DNA of 7,258 bases from Rubrobacter sp. (GCA_013817025.1 JACDDK010000048.1:1-7258); one strand, 5' to 3'; counted from the stretch's first letter, positions 1 to 6,246 are shown. A program made the numbers and translations. Notes: generated by a model not told the origin, from the letters alone.

Positions 1-1
1 T

Positions 2-844
2 CCGCCGGAAGAGGTCACTTTCCACGAAGTCGGAGCGGTCGACTCCATCGTGGACACCGTCGGGAGCTGTGTGGCGCTGGAATTACTCGGCGCGAGCACG
101 GTGAGTTGCGGCCCATTGCCGATGGGGAGCGGCGTCGTGACGGCGGCTCATGGCGCACTCCCCGTGCCGGGACCAGCGACGCTGGAGATCTTGAAAGGTT
201 CCCGCGTGCGCTGGACGGAAGAACGCCGGGAAACGACCACCCCCACGGGCGCGGCCCTCATGCACGCCTTCACCGGCGGCGAGTTCACCGAGGCCGCCCC
301 ACCCATGACGCTGCGCTCGGTCGGTTACGGAGCGGGCCGGGCGAATCTGGCGAACGCGCCGAATTTGCTGCGGGCGGTCGTCGGGGAGATCGAAGGTCCG
401 GCGGGCGGCGTGGCTCTGCTAGAAGCCAACGTGGACGACGCCTCGGGCGAGATGCTGGGAGCGGCGGTCGAGCGGCTCATGGCTGCGGGCACCCTCGATG
501 CGTGGCTGGAGCCCATCGTAATGAAAAAAGGTCGCGGCGCATACAAAATCTGCGCCCTGGTGGAAGAAGCGGCGCTGGAAAGCACCTCGCACGTACTAAT
601 GCGCGCAACGGGCTCACTAGGCGTGCGTTACAAAAAGATAAGCCGAATAGTCGCCGAGCGGCGAATAGTGGCAGTGAAATTGCCCTACGGAAGCTGCCGC
701 GTCAAAGTCGGCAGCCTAGACGGCGAAGACTTCACCGCCGCCCCCGAATACGCGGACGCCGCACGCCTGTCCAAACAAATCGGCATCCCTCTTCCCCGAA
801 TCTACGCCGAAGCCCTGGCGGCGTTCGAGAGACTAAAAAACTAG
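2..844 (+). CDS. larC: LarC, nickel-pincer cofactor biosynthesis protein (5'-truncated by window edge)
   Basis: LarC (formerly DUF111) is the CTP-dependent cyclometallase that inserts nickel into the pyridinium bis-thiocarboxylate precursor of the lactate racemase cofactor in the cytoplasm. The reading frame is open to the left edge, so the GTG at 50 is internal: codons before it read FHEVGAVDSIVD, a family hallmark. Further family blocks are TTPTGAAL, VGYGAG, LEANVDD followed by SGE (419-448), and MKKGRG (521-538; relatives usually have MKKGRPG). The C-terminal part has a SCRVKVG block and a final PEYADAARLSKQ...PLPRIYAEAL helix region. About 280 residues are visible; the family is usually around 400, so the N-terminal third is outside. 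In Lactobacillus the gene is split as larC1/larC2 by a frameshift, but here both parts are in one frame. It ends convergently with the cold-shock gene. No larA, larB or larE is visible in the window. Confidence 0.93.
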   Translation, partial: PPEEVTFHEVGAVDSIVDTVGSCVALELLGASTVSCGPLPMGSGVVTAAHGALPVPGPATLEILKGSRVRWTEERRETTTPTGAALMHAFTGGEFTEAAPPMTLRSVGYGAGRANLANAPNLLRAVVGEIEGPAGGVALLEANVDDASGEMLGAAVERLMAAGTLDAWLEPIVMKKGRGAYKICALVEEAALESTSHVLMRATGSLGVRYKKISRIVAERRIVAVKLPYGSCRVKVGSLDGEDFTAAPEYADAARLSKQIGIPLPRIYAEALAAFERLKN

Positions 845-940
845 CGCGACTTCACGTCCGGGTTGCAAAACCAGAACAGAACCCGCGAAGTCACTGCGAC
901 GCATATGAACCCCACCTGGTGGCTGTAACCGGACGACTAC

Positions 941-973
941 AAAAAACGAAGGACCGGGGGGAACCCCGGTCCT
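941..973 (-). terminator. Intrinsic terminator of the cold-shock gene
   Basis: A perfect 10-bp GC-rich stem (950-959 paired with 964-973) closes a GGAA tetraloop at 960-963. An ACG/CGT extension pairs past one bulged A. On the minus strand the stem is followed by six T (941-946), the classic rho-independent form, so it serves the leftward cold-shock gene ending at 1002. On the plus strand only scattered T follow (CGTGTTCTTC), so it may stop larC transcripts weakly. The remaining 845-940 stretch shows no gene. Confidence 0.88.
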
Positions 974-1001
974 CGTGTTCTTCGGTTGTGGTCTGCGGTG
1001 T

Positions 1002-1205
1002 CTAGAGAATACTAACGTTCTCCGCCTGCATACCCTTCTTTCCCTGGGTAGCCTCGTAGGAGACCTTCGCGCCCTCTTCGAGGGACTTGAAGCCGGATCC
1101 AGCAATACCGCTGAAGTGAACGAAGAGATCCTCGCCACCGTCGTCCGGGGAGATGAAGCCGAAGCCCTTCTCGTCGTTGAACCACTTCACTGTTCCTTGG
1201 GCCAT
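1002..1205 (-). CDS. Cold-shock protein, CspA family (single CSD domain)
   Basis: This 67-residue protein is a complete cold-shock domain, a five-stranded OB fold that binds single-stranded RNA and DNA and acts as an RNA chaperone and possible antiterminator. The start MAQGTVKWFN is typical of the family. RNP1 (KGFGFI, residues 13-18) and RNP2 (LFVHF, 27-31) are both intact, as are Trp8 and the aromatic residues of the binding face. It ends at the usual SIL-type tail with a TAG stop at 1002-1004. The start is the ATG at 1203-1205; an upstream in-frame extension to 1343 reads unlike the family and would include leader RNA structure, so it was rejected. A purine-rich AGAAAGG lies about 13 bases upstream, a long spacing for a ribosome binding site. 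The gene faces ygfZ divergently. Which csp paralogue it is cannot be told. Confidence 0.96.
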   Translation of the reverse strand: MAQGTVKWFNDEKGFGFISPDDGGEDLFVHFSGIAGSGFKSLEEGAKVSYEATQGKKGMQAENVSIL

Positions 1206-1246
1206 TGTTTGAAGCCCGCCTTTCTCTTCTTGGGTCTCGCCCCAAT

Positions 1247-1281
1247 AAAAAAAGCCACCCCTTGAGTTCCTGGGCGGCCTT
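1247..1281 (-). promoter_or_regulatory. Terminator-like hairpin in the csp leader (putative attenuator)
   Basis: On the minus strand GCCGCCC (1278-1272) pairs with GGGTGGC (1260-1254) around an 11-base loop. Adding three outer pairs gives ten, two of them G-U. The stem runs straight into seven T (1253-1247). It has the shape of an intrinsic terminator, but it lies 42 bases upstream of the csp start codon with no minus-strand gene before it. The likely role is attenuation of csp transcription. This is inference; if the csp promoter lies downstream of 1247 the hairpin would not be in the leader. Confidence 0.5.
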
Positions 1282-1316
1282 GCATTGAAGCTACGACCCT
1301 TTTCAACTACGCCCCT

Positions 1317-1348
1317 ATTGTAGTACAAAATCCGTCCGTCCACCGCAA
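1317..1348 (-). promoter_or_regulatory. Possible csp promoter
   Basis: On the minus strand a good -10-like TACAAT sits at 1322-1317. The nearest -35-like element is TTGCGG at 1348-1343, but the spacer is 20 bases, longer than ideal; paired with TACTAC (1325-1320) the spacer becomes 17. If real, the csp transcript would have a leader of roughly 105 bases containing the terminator-like hairpin. Confidence 0.25.
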
Positions 1349-1363
1349 CAACGAATCCCCACC

Positions 1364-1390
1364 GTGAAATCCCACCCCATACCTTAGAAT
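1364..1390 (+). promoter_or_regulatory. Possible ygfZ promoter giving a leaderless mRNA
   Basis: TAGAAT at 1385-1390 matches a -10 hexamer and lies six bases before the ATG at 1397, so transcription would start at or next to the start codon. A weak -35-like GTGAAA is at 1364-1369 with a 15-base spacer. No Shine-Dalgarno sequence is present before the ATG, which agrees with leaderless expression as known in actinobacteria and Deinococcus. Confidence 0.4.
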
Positions 1391-1396
1391 ACCCTC

Positions 1397-2359
1397 ATGG
1401 AAAACGTACAAGAAACCTCCCAGGGAACCCAAATATCGACCAACGACGCAATCGACGCTTTCAAAAATAGCGCTGCCCTCGTGGAGCGCCCACACAAACT
1501 ACTGCGCCTCACCGGCAAAAACGTCGCCGGGATGCTAAACGCCATCCTCACCAACGACGTGCCGAAAGAACCGCGCCGGGGCGTCTACGCCATGCTCCTC
1601 AACCCCAAAGGCCGCATACAAACCGACCTGCGCGTCCTCAAGAGCGGCGAGGACATCCTCATCGCCACCGAACCCGAAGGCGCAGACGCCGCAAAGGAGA
1701 TCCTGGGCCGCTACGCTCCGTTCTCCCGCGCAAAGCTCGAAGAATTGCCGGGCTGGCGCATGCTCGGCCTCTACGGGCCACACGCCAAAGAGATGCTCTC
1801 CGGCCCGGATCTCACCGAGTACGAGACGGCGGAAGTGCGGCTAGGCGACGCGGTCGTTCTCGTCGCGGGTGTGGCCCGTCCGGTCTCCGGCTACGACCTG
1901 ATCTCCACTCCGGAGACCTTGCAAGCCGTCCGCAAACACCTCGCCGGAGCAACCCCAGCGGACACCGCATCCTACGAGACCGTCCGCATCGAAGCCGGCG
2001 TCCCGCGCTTCGGTGCGGACATCACACCGGACAACTTCCCCGGCGAGACCGGCGTCCTCGAAAAAGTCGTGAGCTTCCAGAAGGGCTGCTACCCCGGCCA
2101 GGAGACCGTCGCCCGGATGCACTACCGCGGCCACCCGAACAAAACCCTGCACCGCTTCTCCCTCGAAGGCACCGCCGCCACGCCAGATACGGAGATCATC
2201 CAAAACGAGAAGACCGTCGGAAGTATTACCAGCGTCGCGCCGCTCTCCGTCAACGGCAAGACCTTCGCCCTCGGCTACCTCTCTCGCAAAGCCGACCCCG
2301 AAGCCCCGACGACCGCCGCTGGTGCCGCGCTATCCTGCCTCGGGCCGGTGCGTGGCTAA
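1397..2359 (+). CDS. ygfZ: YgfZ/GcvT-family folate-binding protein (iron-sulfur cluster maintenance)
   Basis: YgfZ-type proteins resemble the glycine-cleavage T protein, bind tetrahydrofolate, and help make or repair iron-sulfur clusters in enzymes such as MiaB. The diagnostic motif KGCYPGQE is present at residues 229-236, with the conserved cysteine at 231, preceded by EKVVSFQ. Upstream blocks fit the family: RLTGKNVAGMLNAILTND near the N-terminus, GVYAMLLNPKGRI, and GVPRFGADI before the signature. At 320 residues it is about the E. coli length (326). The first 20 residues are polar and poorly conserved in type. The C-terminus (CLGPVRG) overlaps the next gene by 8 bp, so its last residues may have been reshaped by arrival of that block. 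It is the first gene of the overlapping chain to 6246 and its promoter may serve them all. A dedicated GcvT is less likely, because the signature and absence of gcvH/gcvP favour YgfZ. Confidence 0.9.
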   Translation: MENVQETSQGTQISTNDAIDAFKNSAALVERPHKLLRLTGKNVAGMLNAILTNDVPKEPRRGVYAMLLNPKGRIQTDLRVLKSGEDILIATEPEGADAAKEILGRYAPFSRAKLEELPGWRMLGLYGPHAKEMLSGPDLTEYETAEVRLGDAVVLVAGVARPVSGYDLISTPETLQAVRKHLAGATPADTASYETVRIEAGVPRFGADITPDNFPGETGVLEKVVSFQKGCYPGQETVARMHYRGHPNKTLHRFSLEGTAATPDTEIIQNEKTVGSITSVAPLSVNGKTFALGYLSRKADPEAPTTAAGAALSCLGPVRG

Positions 2360-2774
2360 CGGCACCGACACCCTCTCGCCGGTGCAACGCAGCGAGCTCA
2401 TGTCGCGGGTCCGCAGCAAGGACACCAAGCCCGAGATGCGCGTGCGCCGAATGGTCCACGCGATGGGCTACCGCTACCGGCTGCATCACGGCAAGCTGCC
2501 CGGCCGCCCGGACATGGTCTTCCCGGAGCGGCGCAAGATCATCTTCGTGCATGGATGCTTCTGGCACCGGCACGAGGACTGCCGACGCAACCGGACGCCG
2601 AAGTCCCGCCGGGAGTTCTGGGACGCGAAGCTGGAGAAGAACCGCCTGCGAGACCTCGAAAACCAGTCCAAACTCCGGGCATCGGGTTGGGACGTGCTGG
2701 TAGTCTGGGAGTGCGAAACCGAAGAAGCCGCCGGATTGCCGGGGCGCATCATGAGCTTTCTGGAGGACCATTGA
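2352..2774 (+). CDS. vsr: Very short patch repair (Vsr) DNA mismatch endonuclease
   Basis: Vsr nicks DNA 5' of the T in T:G mismatches that arise when 5-methylcytosine deaminates, starting repair by Pol I and ligase. The 140-residue protein has the family core: Glu28 near the N-terminus, LPGRPD ending in catalytic Asp54, then VHGCFWHRH with His67, Trp71 and His72, corresponding to E. coli Asp51, His64, Trp68 and His69. The structural zinc ligands also map: Cys69, His74, Cys77 and the Cys121 of VVWEC. The GTG at 2352 is preferred because it gives an N-terminus (MANGTDTLS...) like known Vsr proteins; an in-frame GTG at 2322 would lie deeper inside ygfZ. The GTG overlaps the ygfZ stop (GTGGCTAA), and no clear ribosome binding site precedes it, suggesting coupling. 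Its TGA overlaps the next start as TTGA. Position next to cytosine-5 methyltransferases fits the role. Confidence 0.95.
   Translation: MANGTDTLSPVQRSELMSRVRSKDTKPEMRVRRMVHAMGYRYRLHHGKLPGRPDMVFPERRKIIFVHGCFWHRHEDCRRNRTPKSRREFWDAKLEKNRLRDLENQSKLRASGWDVLVVWECETEEAAGLPGRIMSFLEDH
2762..2766 (+). promoter_or_regulatory. Ribosome binding site deciding the TTG start of the first methyltransferase
   Basis: GGAGG inside the last codons of vsr precedes a TTG at 2771 by four bases. The alternative GTG at 2780 would be 13 bases away. The TTG also gives an N-terminus of the form M-R-S-V-E-L-F-A-G, common in this family, and forms the TTGA overlap with the vsr stop. Confidence 0.65.
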
Positions 2775-4075
2775 GATCGGTGGAGCTATTCGCCGGTGCT
2801 GGAGGCTTGGCGATGGGCGTCTCCGCCGCCGGTTTCGCGCACGACGCGGTGGTGGAGAAGGACCGTTACGCCTGCGACACCATCCGTGAGAACCAGCGAC
2901 TCGGCGTGGAGCCCCTTGTCCGCTGGCCCTTACACGAGGCGGACGTGCGGGCGTTCGACTACTCCGGCGTCGCCGGAGGGACGGATCTCGTCGCCGGAGG
3001 ACCGCCGTGCCAGCCGTTCTCGCTGGGCGGCAAGCACCGGGGATGGAGCGACGAACGCGATATGTTCCCCGAAATGGCGCGCGCCGTGCGCGAACTGAAG
3101 CCAAAGGCCGTCATCGTCGAGAACGTCAAGGGCTTGATGCGGCGGTCGTTCATCAGGTACTTCGAATACATCGTGCTGCGGATCTCACACCCCGAAATCC
3201 AGTTAAAACGGGACGAAACCTGGAGCGAACACCTCGCCCGCCTCGAACGTCACCACGCCCGCGATCCGCGTAGCGGCCTCTCGTACCGCGTCGCCTTCCG
3301 GCTCCTAAACGCCGCCGACTACGGAGTTCCGCAAAGGCGCGAGAGGGTCATCATCGTGGGCTTGCGCCGGGACCTCGCGAGCGAATGGACGTTCCCGAAG
3401 CCGACCCACTCGTTGGACGCCCTGCTCTGGGACCAGTGGGTGAGCGGCGAGTACTGGGACCGGCACGGGGTGGCCCGAAAGGACCGCCCGATACCGCCGC
3501 CGAAACTCGCGGCTAGAGTCCTGCGCCTCGGCAAGCTGTTCCCACCGGCGGAACTCCCCTGGACCACCGTCCGGGACGCTATCTCGGACCTGCCGGACCC
3601 GGAATCTCCCACGAGTTGCGGCATCCCGAACCACAAGTTCAACCCCGGCGCTCGCTCCTATCCCGGACATACCGGGAGTCCGCTGGACGCTCCGGCGAAG
3701 ACGCTCAAGGCTGGGGATCACGGCGTCCCCGGCGGCGAGAACATGCTGGCCCGTCCCGACGGCAGCGTCCGCTACTTCACCATCCGCGAGAGCGCGCGGC
3801 TACAGACTTTCCCCGACGACTACGTCTTCCACGGCTCCTGGACCGAGACCATGCGCCAACTAGGCAACGCCGTCCCGGTAAAGCTAGGCTACGAAATATC
3901 CCGCGAAGTCGCCGCGCTTGTCGGCTGGCGCTCTTCCGCAAGCACGGTTCCTGGCGTAGACTCTGCAAACGTAAGGAGCGAGAGGAAGAGGCTAGATGAT
4001 CGAAGCGGCTATCTAGGTGAGTTCACAAGCGCGGGAGCGAGAGGCCGTGTCGCCGCCCGACTTAAAGGTAGCTGA
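2771..4075 (+). CDS. DNA (cytosine-5-)-methyltransferase, first copy (M1), beside vsr
   Basis: It transfers a methyl group from S-adenosylmethionine to carbon 5 of cytosine in a specific DNA site. All main motifs are in order: I (ELFAGAGGLAMG, residues 5-16), IV (GGPPCQPFS with catalytic Cys80), VI (ENV, Glu117), VIII (QRRERV, 188-193), IX (RESARLQTFPD, 339-349) and X (QLGNAVPV, 363-370). Between VI and VIII there is an insert (YFEYIVLRISHPEI...WSEHLARL) of about 45 residues, longer than in HhaI-type enzymes. The target-recognition region (about 200-335) includes PGHTGSPLDAPAKTLKAGDHG; its specificity cannot be read. The start is TTG at 2771 after GGAGG; an open frame further upstream lies inside vsr and is not family-like. 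Catalytic fold ends near residue 386, but the frame continues 48 residues of basic, low-complexity sequence into the next gene, which may be a frameshifted tail. The 434-residue enzyme should be active as encoded. Confidence 0.94.
   Translation: MRSVELFAGAGGLAMGVSAAGFAHDAVVEKDRYACDTIRENQRLGVEPLVRWPLHEADVRAFDYSGVAGGTDLVAGGPPCQPFSLGGKHRGWSDERDMFPEMARAVRELKPKAVIVENVKGLMRRSFIRYFEYIVLRISHPEIQLKRDETWSEHLARLERHHARDPRSGLSYRVAFRLLNAADYGVPQRRERVIIVGLRRDLASEWTFPKPTHSLDALLWDQWVSGEYWDRHGVARKDRPIPPPKLAARVLRLGKLFPPAELPWTTVRDAISDLPDPESPTSCGIPNHKFNPGARSYPGHTGSPLDAPAKTLKAGDHGVPGGENMLARPDGSVRYFTIRESARLQTFPDDYVFHGSWTETMRQLGNAVPVKLGYEISREVAALVGWRSSASTVPGVDSANVRSERKRLDDRSGYLGEFTSAGARGRVAARLKGS
3973..4016 (+). other. 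Shine-Dalgarno and six-codon open frame abutting the second methyltransferase
   Basis: AAGGAG at 3973-3978, AGAGG at 3981-3985 and GAGG at 3988-3991 precede an ATG at 3996. That ATG opens M-I-E-A-A-I and meets TAG at 4014-4016. The frame is the same as that of the second methyltransferase, whose GTG starts at the next base (4017). Either this is a tiny leader frame for reinitiation, or the ancestral start of the methyltransferase cut off by an in-frame amber codon. Confidence 0.5.
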
Positions 4076-5321
4076 CCTTTTTGCTGGAGCGGGCGGGCTC
4101 TCCGTGGGTTTTCACTCCGCTGGATTCGAGTCCGTGTTCTTCAACGAGATCGAAGAACGCGCCGCGGCTACCTTTAGCCTGAACTTCCCTAAAACGGCTG
4201 CGTTTGTCTGTCCGGTCGAGGAACTATCCGCCGAACGGATACGCTACGAGTCCGGATTGGAAGACGACGATCTCGATGTAATGGTCGGTGGCCCGCCCTG
4301 TCAAGGCTTCAGCATTAACGCCCCTGTCCGCAGCAACCAAGACGCCCGCAACCACCTGTTCCGCCACTTCGCGCGTATAGTGCTGGAAGGCATCCGACCG
4401 AAGTTCGTCCTGATCGAGAACGTTCCAGGCCTAGTCTCGCTGGGCGGTGGTACCACGCTACAAAACGTCGAGACCGCCTTCGAGCAGGCGGGGTATAGAG
4501 TCGTGTATAAAATTCTCAACGCCGCCCATTACGGAGCGCCGCAGGAGCGCTGGCGCTTGTTCTTCCTCGGTACTCGACTGTCGGGAGTCGAACTTTCTTT
4601 TCCGCCACCCAGACACTACAGCGTTCAACGTCCGAACTTTACCGGGGGGCGCGATCACATTTTTAGGCACGCTATCTCCAACGGCGCGCAAAACGGGTTG
4701 TTCGACGAACCTCTGAGGTCCTCCGCTACCGTGGAGGAAGCTATAGGTGATCTTCCGTCTATTCCATCGGGCGGCGGTGCCGCGGAGATGGCTTACGCAC
4801 GCCCCGCCGGTAATGACTACCAGAGCAGGATGCGCCGGGGAGCGACGACCCTCCACAATCACGAGTGCGCGAACATGTCGGCGGTCAACTTGGAGCGTAT
4901 GCATCACGTGAACCCGGGTGGTTCGTGGCGGGACATACCTTTCGAGTTGCTTCCGGCTGGGATGCGGCGCGCAAAGCGCAGCGATCACACGCGGCGGTAC
5001 GGGCGTCTTCATCCCGAACGCATGTCGCCCACCATAATGACGAAGTGCGACCCTCACTGGGGAACCGTGGTCCACTACGAACAGGACCGCATCATCAGCG
5101 TGCGCGAGGCCGCAAGGATACAGTCCTTTCCCGACTGGTTCCGCTTTAAAGGGCCCAAAGTAGAGCAGTACCGTCAAGTAGGGAACGCGGTCCCCCCACT
5201 ACTCGCGCAGGCCGTCGCGGAGCATATAAAAAGTTTGTTGCCTCCCAATGGCGCTTATGAAGCAGCCGACCGGGATCCCGTCGTCAACCCGCGAAAGAAT
5301 CGATCTCTTGCCGCGGGCTAG
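4017..5321 (+). CDS. DNA (cytosine-5-)-methyltransferase, second copy (M2), paired with NotI-like nuclease
   Basis: A second, clearly different cytosine-5 methyltransferase of 434 residues. Motif I is ADLFAGAGGLSVGF (19-32), motif IV GGPPCQGFS with catalytic Cys95, VI IENVPGL (Glu134), VIII PQERWRLFFLG (175-185), IX REAARIQSFPD (363-373) and X QVGNAVPPLLA (387-397). The target-recognition region between about 190 and 335 is larger than in M1 and unrelated by eye. The stretch SPTIMTKCDPHWGT just before motif IX is a recognisable subfamily block. The start is uncertain: GTG at 4017 follows an in-frame TAG and lacks a good ribosome binding site, while GTG at 4047 has GGGAG nine bases upstream and still keeps motif I intact. 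As annotated it overlaps M1 by 59 bp and the nuclease gene by 74 bp. By position it is the best candidate to protect DNA from the nuclease; that is inference. Confidence 0.93.
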   Translation: MSSQAREREAVSPPDLKVADLFAGAGGLSVGFHSAGFESVFFNEIEERAAATFSLNFPKTAAFVCPVEELSAERIRYESGLEDDDLDVMVGGPPCQGFSINAPVRSNQDARNHLFRHFARIVLEGIRPKFVLIENVPGLVSLGGGTTLQNVETAFEQAGYRVVYKILNAAHYGAPQERWRLFFLGTRLSGVELSFPPPRHYSVQRPNFTGGRDHIFRHAISNGAQNGLFDEPLRSSATVEEAIGDLPSIPSGGGAAEMAYARPAGNDYQSRMRRGATTLHNHECANMSAVNLERMHHVNPGGSWRDIPFELLPAGMRRAKRSDHTRRYGRLHPERMSPTIMTKCDPHWGTVVHYEQDRIISVREAARIQSFPDWFRFKGPKVEQYRQVGNAVPPLLAQAVAEHIKSLLPPNGAYEAADRDPVVNPRKNRSLAAG

Positions 5322-6246
5322 TGGTAAGGACTTCGCCGAGATATTCGGCTACGCGCCGGACGATACCTCGACACCCGCTCGCCGACAGTGGAAGAGCCAG
5401 GAATGCCCCTTCGTAGGCAATACCTGCATCAAACGAATCAACTTGCCGGGTAGCGGCTGGGTAGTATCCGGTGCTTGCAGCGTGGCAAACAAGGTCAGAA
5501 GCGGCGGTACGGAGGAGGTGATCATATGTCTGCAACGTCTTTATGATAACGGCTATGAATCGCTGCAGGCGTGCGCTCGCGATGCAGTAGAAGGCACACC
5601 ACCGATCTTTCTAGCCGATGAGTTTTCGAGGCTCAAAGTGGCGGGAGAGCTGCCCGAAGACTATATCGTTCTTCTCGGCAAGAACTCGGGCGGAGAGATA
5701 ACGTTGAGAAACACCGCAGCTCAGTTGAGCATCGATTGGGTAATGGCGCACGTGAATTCTGGAACGTTGGATCTGGTGGTACCATGCGAGGTTCAGAGCA
5801 TCGACACCACGGGTTCCTACCGCGAAACGTGGCAAGCCTACTCTAAGGAACAACCGCTCATACCTAACTCCGGCCACGGCATGAATTGGGCGAACGTGTG
5901 GAAACGTCTGATACCGCAACTAATGTTGAAGGGCGCGGTCGCGTCTACGTCCAGCCTTTGCAAGCAAGGGCTCTATTTCGTGCTGCCCGACCGCGTGTAC
6001 GTTCAATTCGAGAAGTTGGTGGGCAGAGTTCCGCAAGTTGGCGGTCCTGGTCCGGGTGTTCTCACCGTGATGACCTACGCGCTGGGGCCGGAGGTATCCG
6101 CCGGAAACATCCGTTCTCTCGTACGGCGGCGTGTCATGCGGGTCTCGATCCCGGACTTCGCCGAAGCCTTCGCATCCGGCAGGGAACTTCTTCCGCTGGG
6201 CTTGGAACTCGACCGCAAAGTCGATAGCACGCTAGCGCGTTTATAG
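5248..6246 (+). CDS. NotI-family type II restriction endonuclease (PD-(D/E)XK fold, Cys4 metal site)
   Basis: I assign this 332-residue protein to the NotI restriction endonuclease family. NotI, from memory, binds iron through four N-terminal cysteines and cleaves with Asp160, Glu182 and Gln184. Here Cys53 (in CPF), Cys60, Cys77 and Cys94 are spaced for such a site. The core GGEITL...SIDWVMAHV...CEVQSIDTTGSY matches NotI's GGELSI...SFDWTLAEV...LEIQTMDFHGSY, giving Asp163, Glu181 and Gln183. A further match is WANVWKRLIPQLMLKGA with a later C...G.YFVLP, against NotI's NVFKRTFYQMAYKFA. DFAEIFGY near residue 28 resembles NotI's N-terminal FIAEFFG. It is shorter than NotI (383), mainly at the C-terminus. 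ATG 5248 lacks a clear ribosome binding site; ATG 5257 and TTG 5308 are alternatives. It overlaps M2, fitting nuclease made after methyltransferase. The target site is unknown and need not be GCGGCCGC. Confidence 0.88.
   Translation: MALMKQPTGIPSSTRERIDLLPRASGKDFAEIFGYAPDDTSTPARRQWKSQECPFVGNTCIKRINLPGSGWVVSGACSVANKVRSGGTEEVIICLQRLYDNGYESLQACARDAVEGTPPIFLADEFSRLKVAGELPEDYIVLLGKNSGGEITLRNTAAQLSIDWVMAHVNSGTLDLVVPCEVQSIDTTGSYRETWQAYSKEQPLIPNSGHGMNWANVWKRLIPQLMLKGAVASTSSLCKQGLYFVLPDRVYVQFEKLVGRVPQVGGPGPGVLTVMTYALGPEVSAGNIRSLVRRRVMRVSIPDFAEAFASGRELLPLGLELDRKVDSTLARL

Noticed and set aside
2..844. Possible larC1/larC2 split or programmed frameshift
   Set aside because: The visible sequence stays in one frame from the HEVGAVDS block to the C-terminus, with no stop or slippery run in the part seen.
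1247..1281. Reading the csp leader hairpin as a plus-strand terminator
   Set aside because: On the plus strand the homopolymer is an A run before the stem, and no T tract follows it; only the minus-strand reading is terminator-like.
2250..3104. Long minus-strand open frame (284 residues) opposite ygfZ, vsr and M1
   Set aside because: Arginine- and proline-rich, no family resemblance, and lies opposite three genes with clear motifs; a GC-rich shadow frame.
4458..5177. Minus-strand open frame (239 residues) opposite M2
   Set aside because: No recognisable domain, and it covers a conserved methyltransferase; shadow frame.
4017..6246. Foreign origin of M2 and nuclease genes from codon use
   Set aside because: ATA and other less common codons occur, but they also occur in larC and ygfZ, so by eye the contrast is not strong enough to claim.
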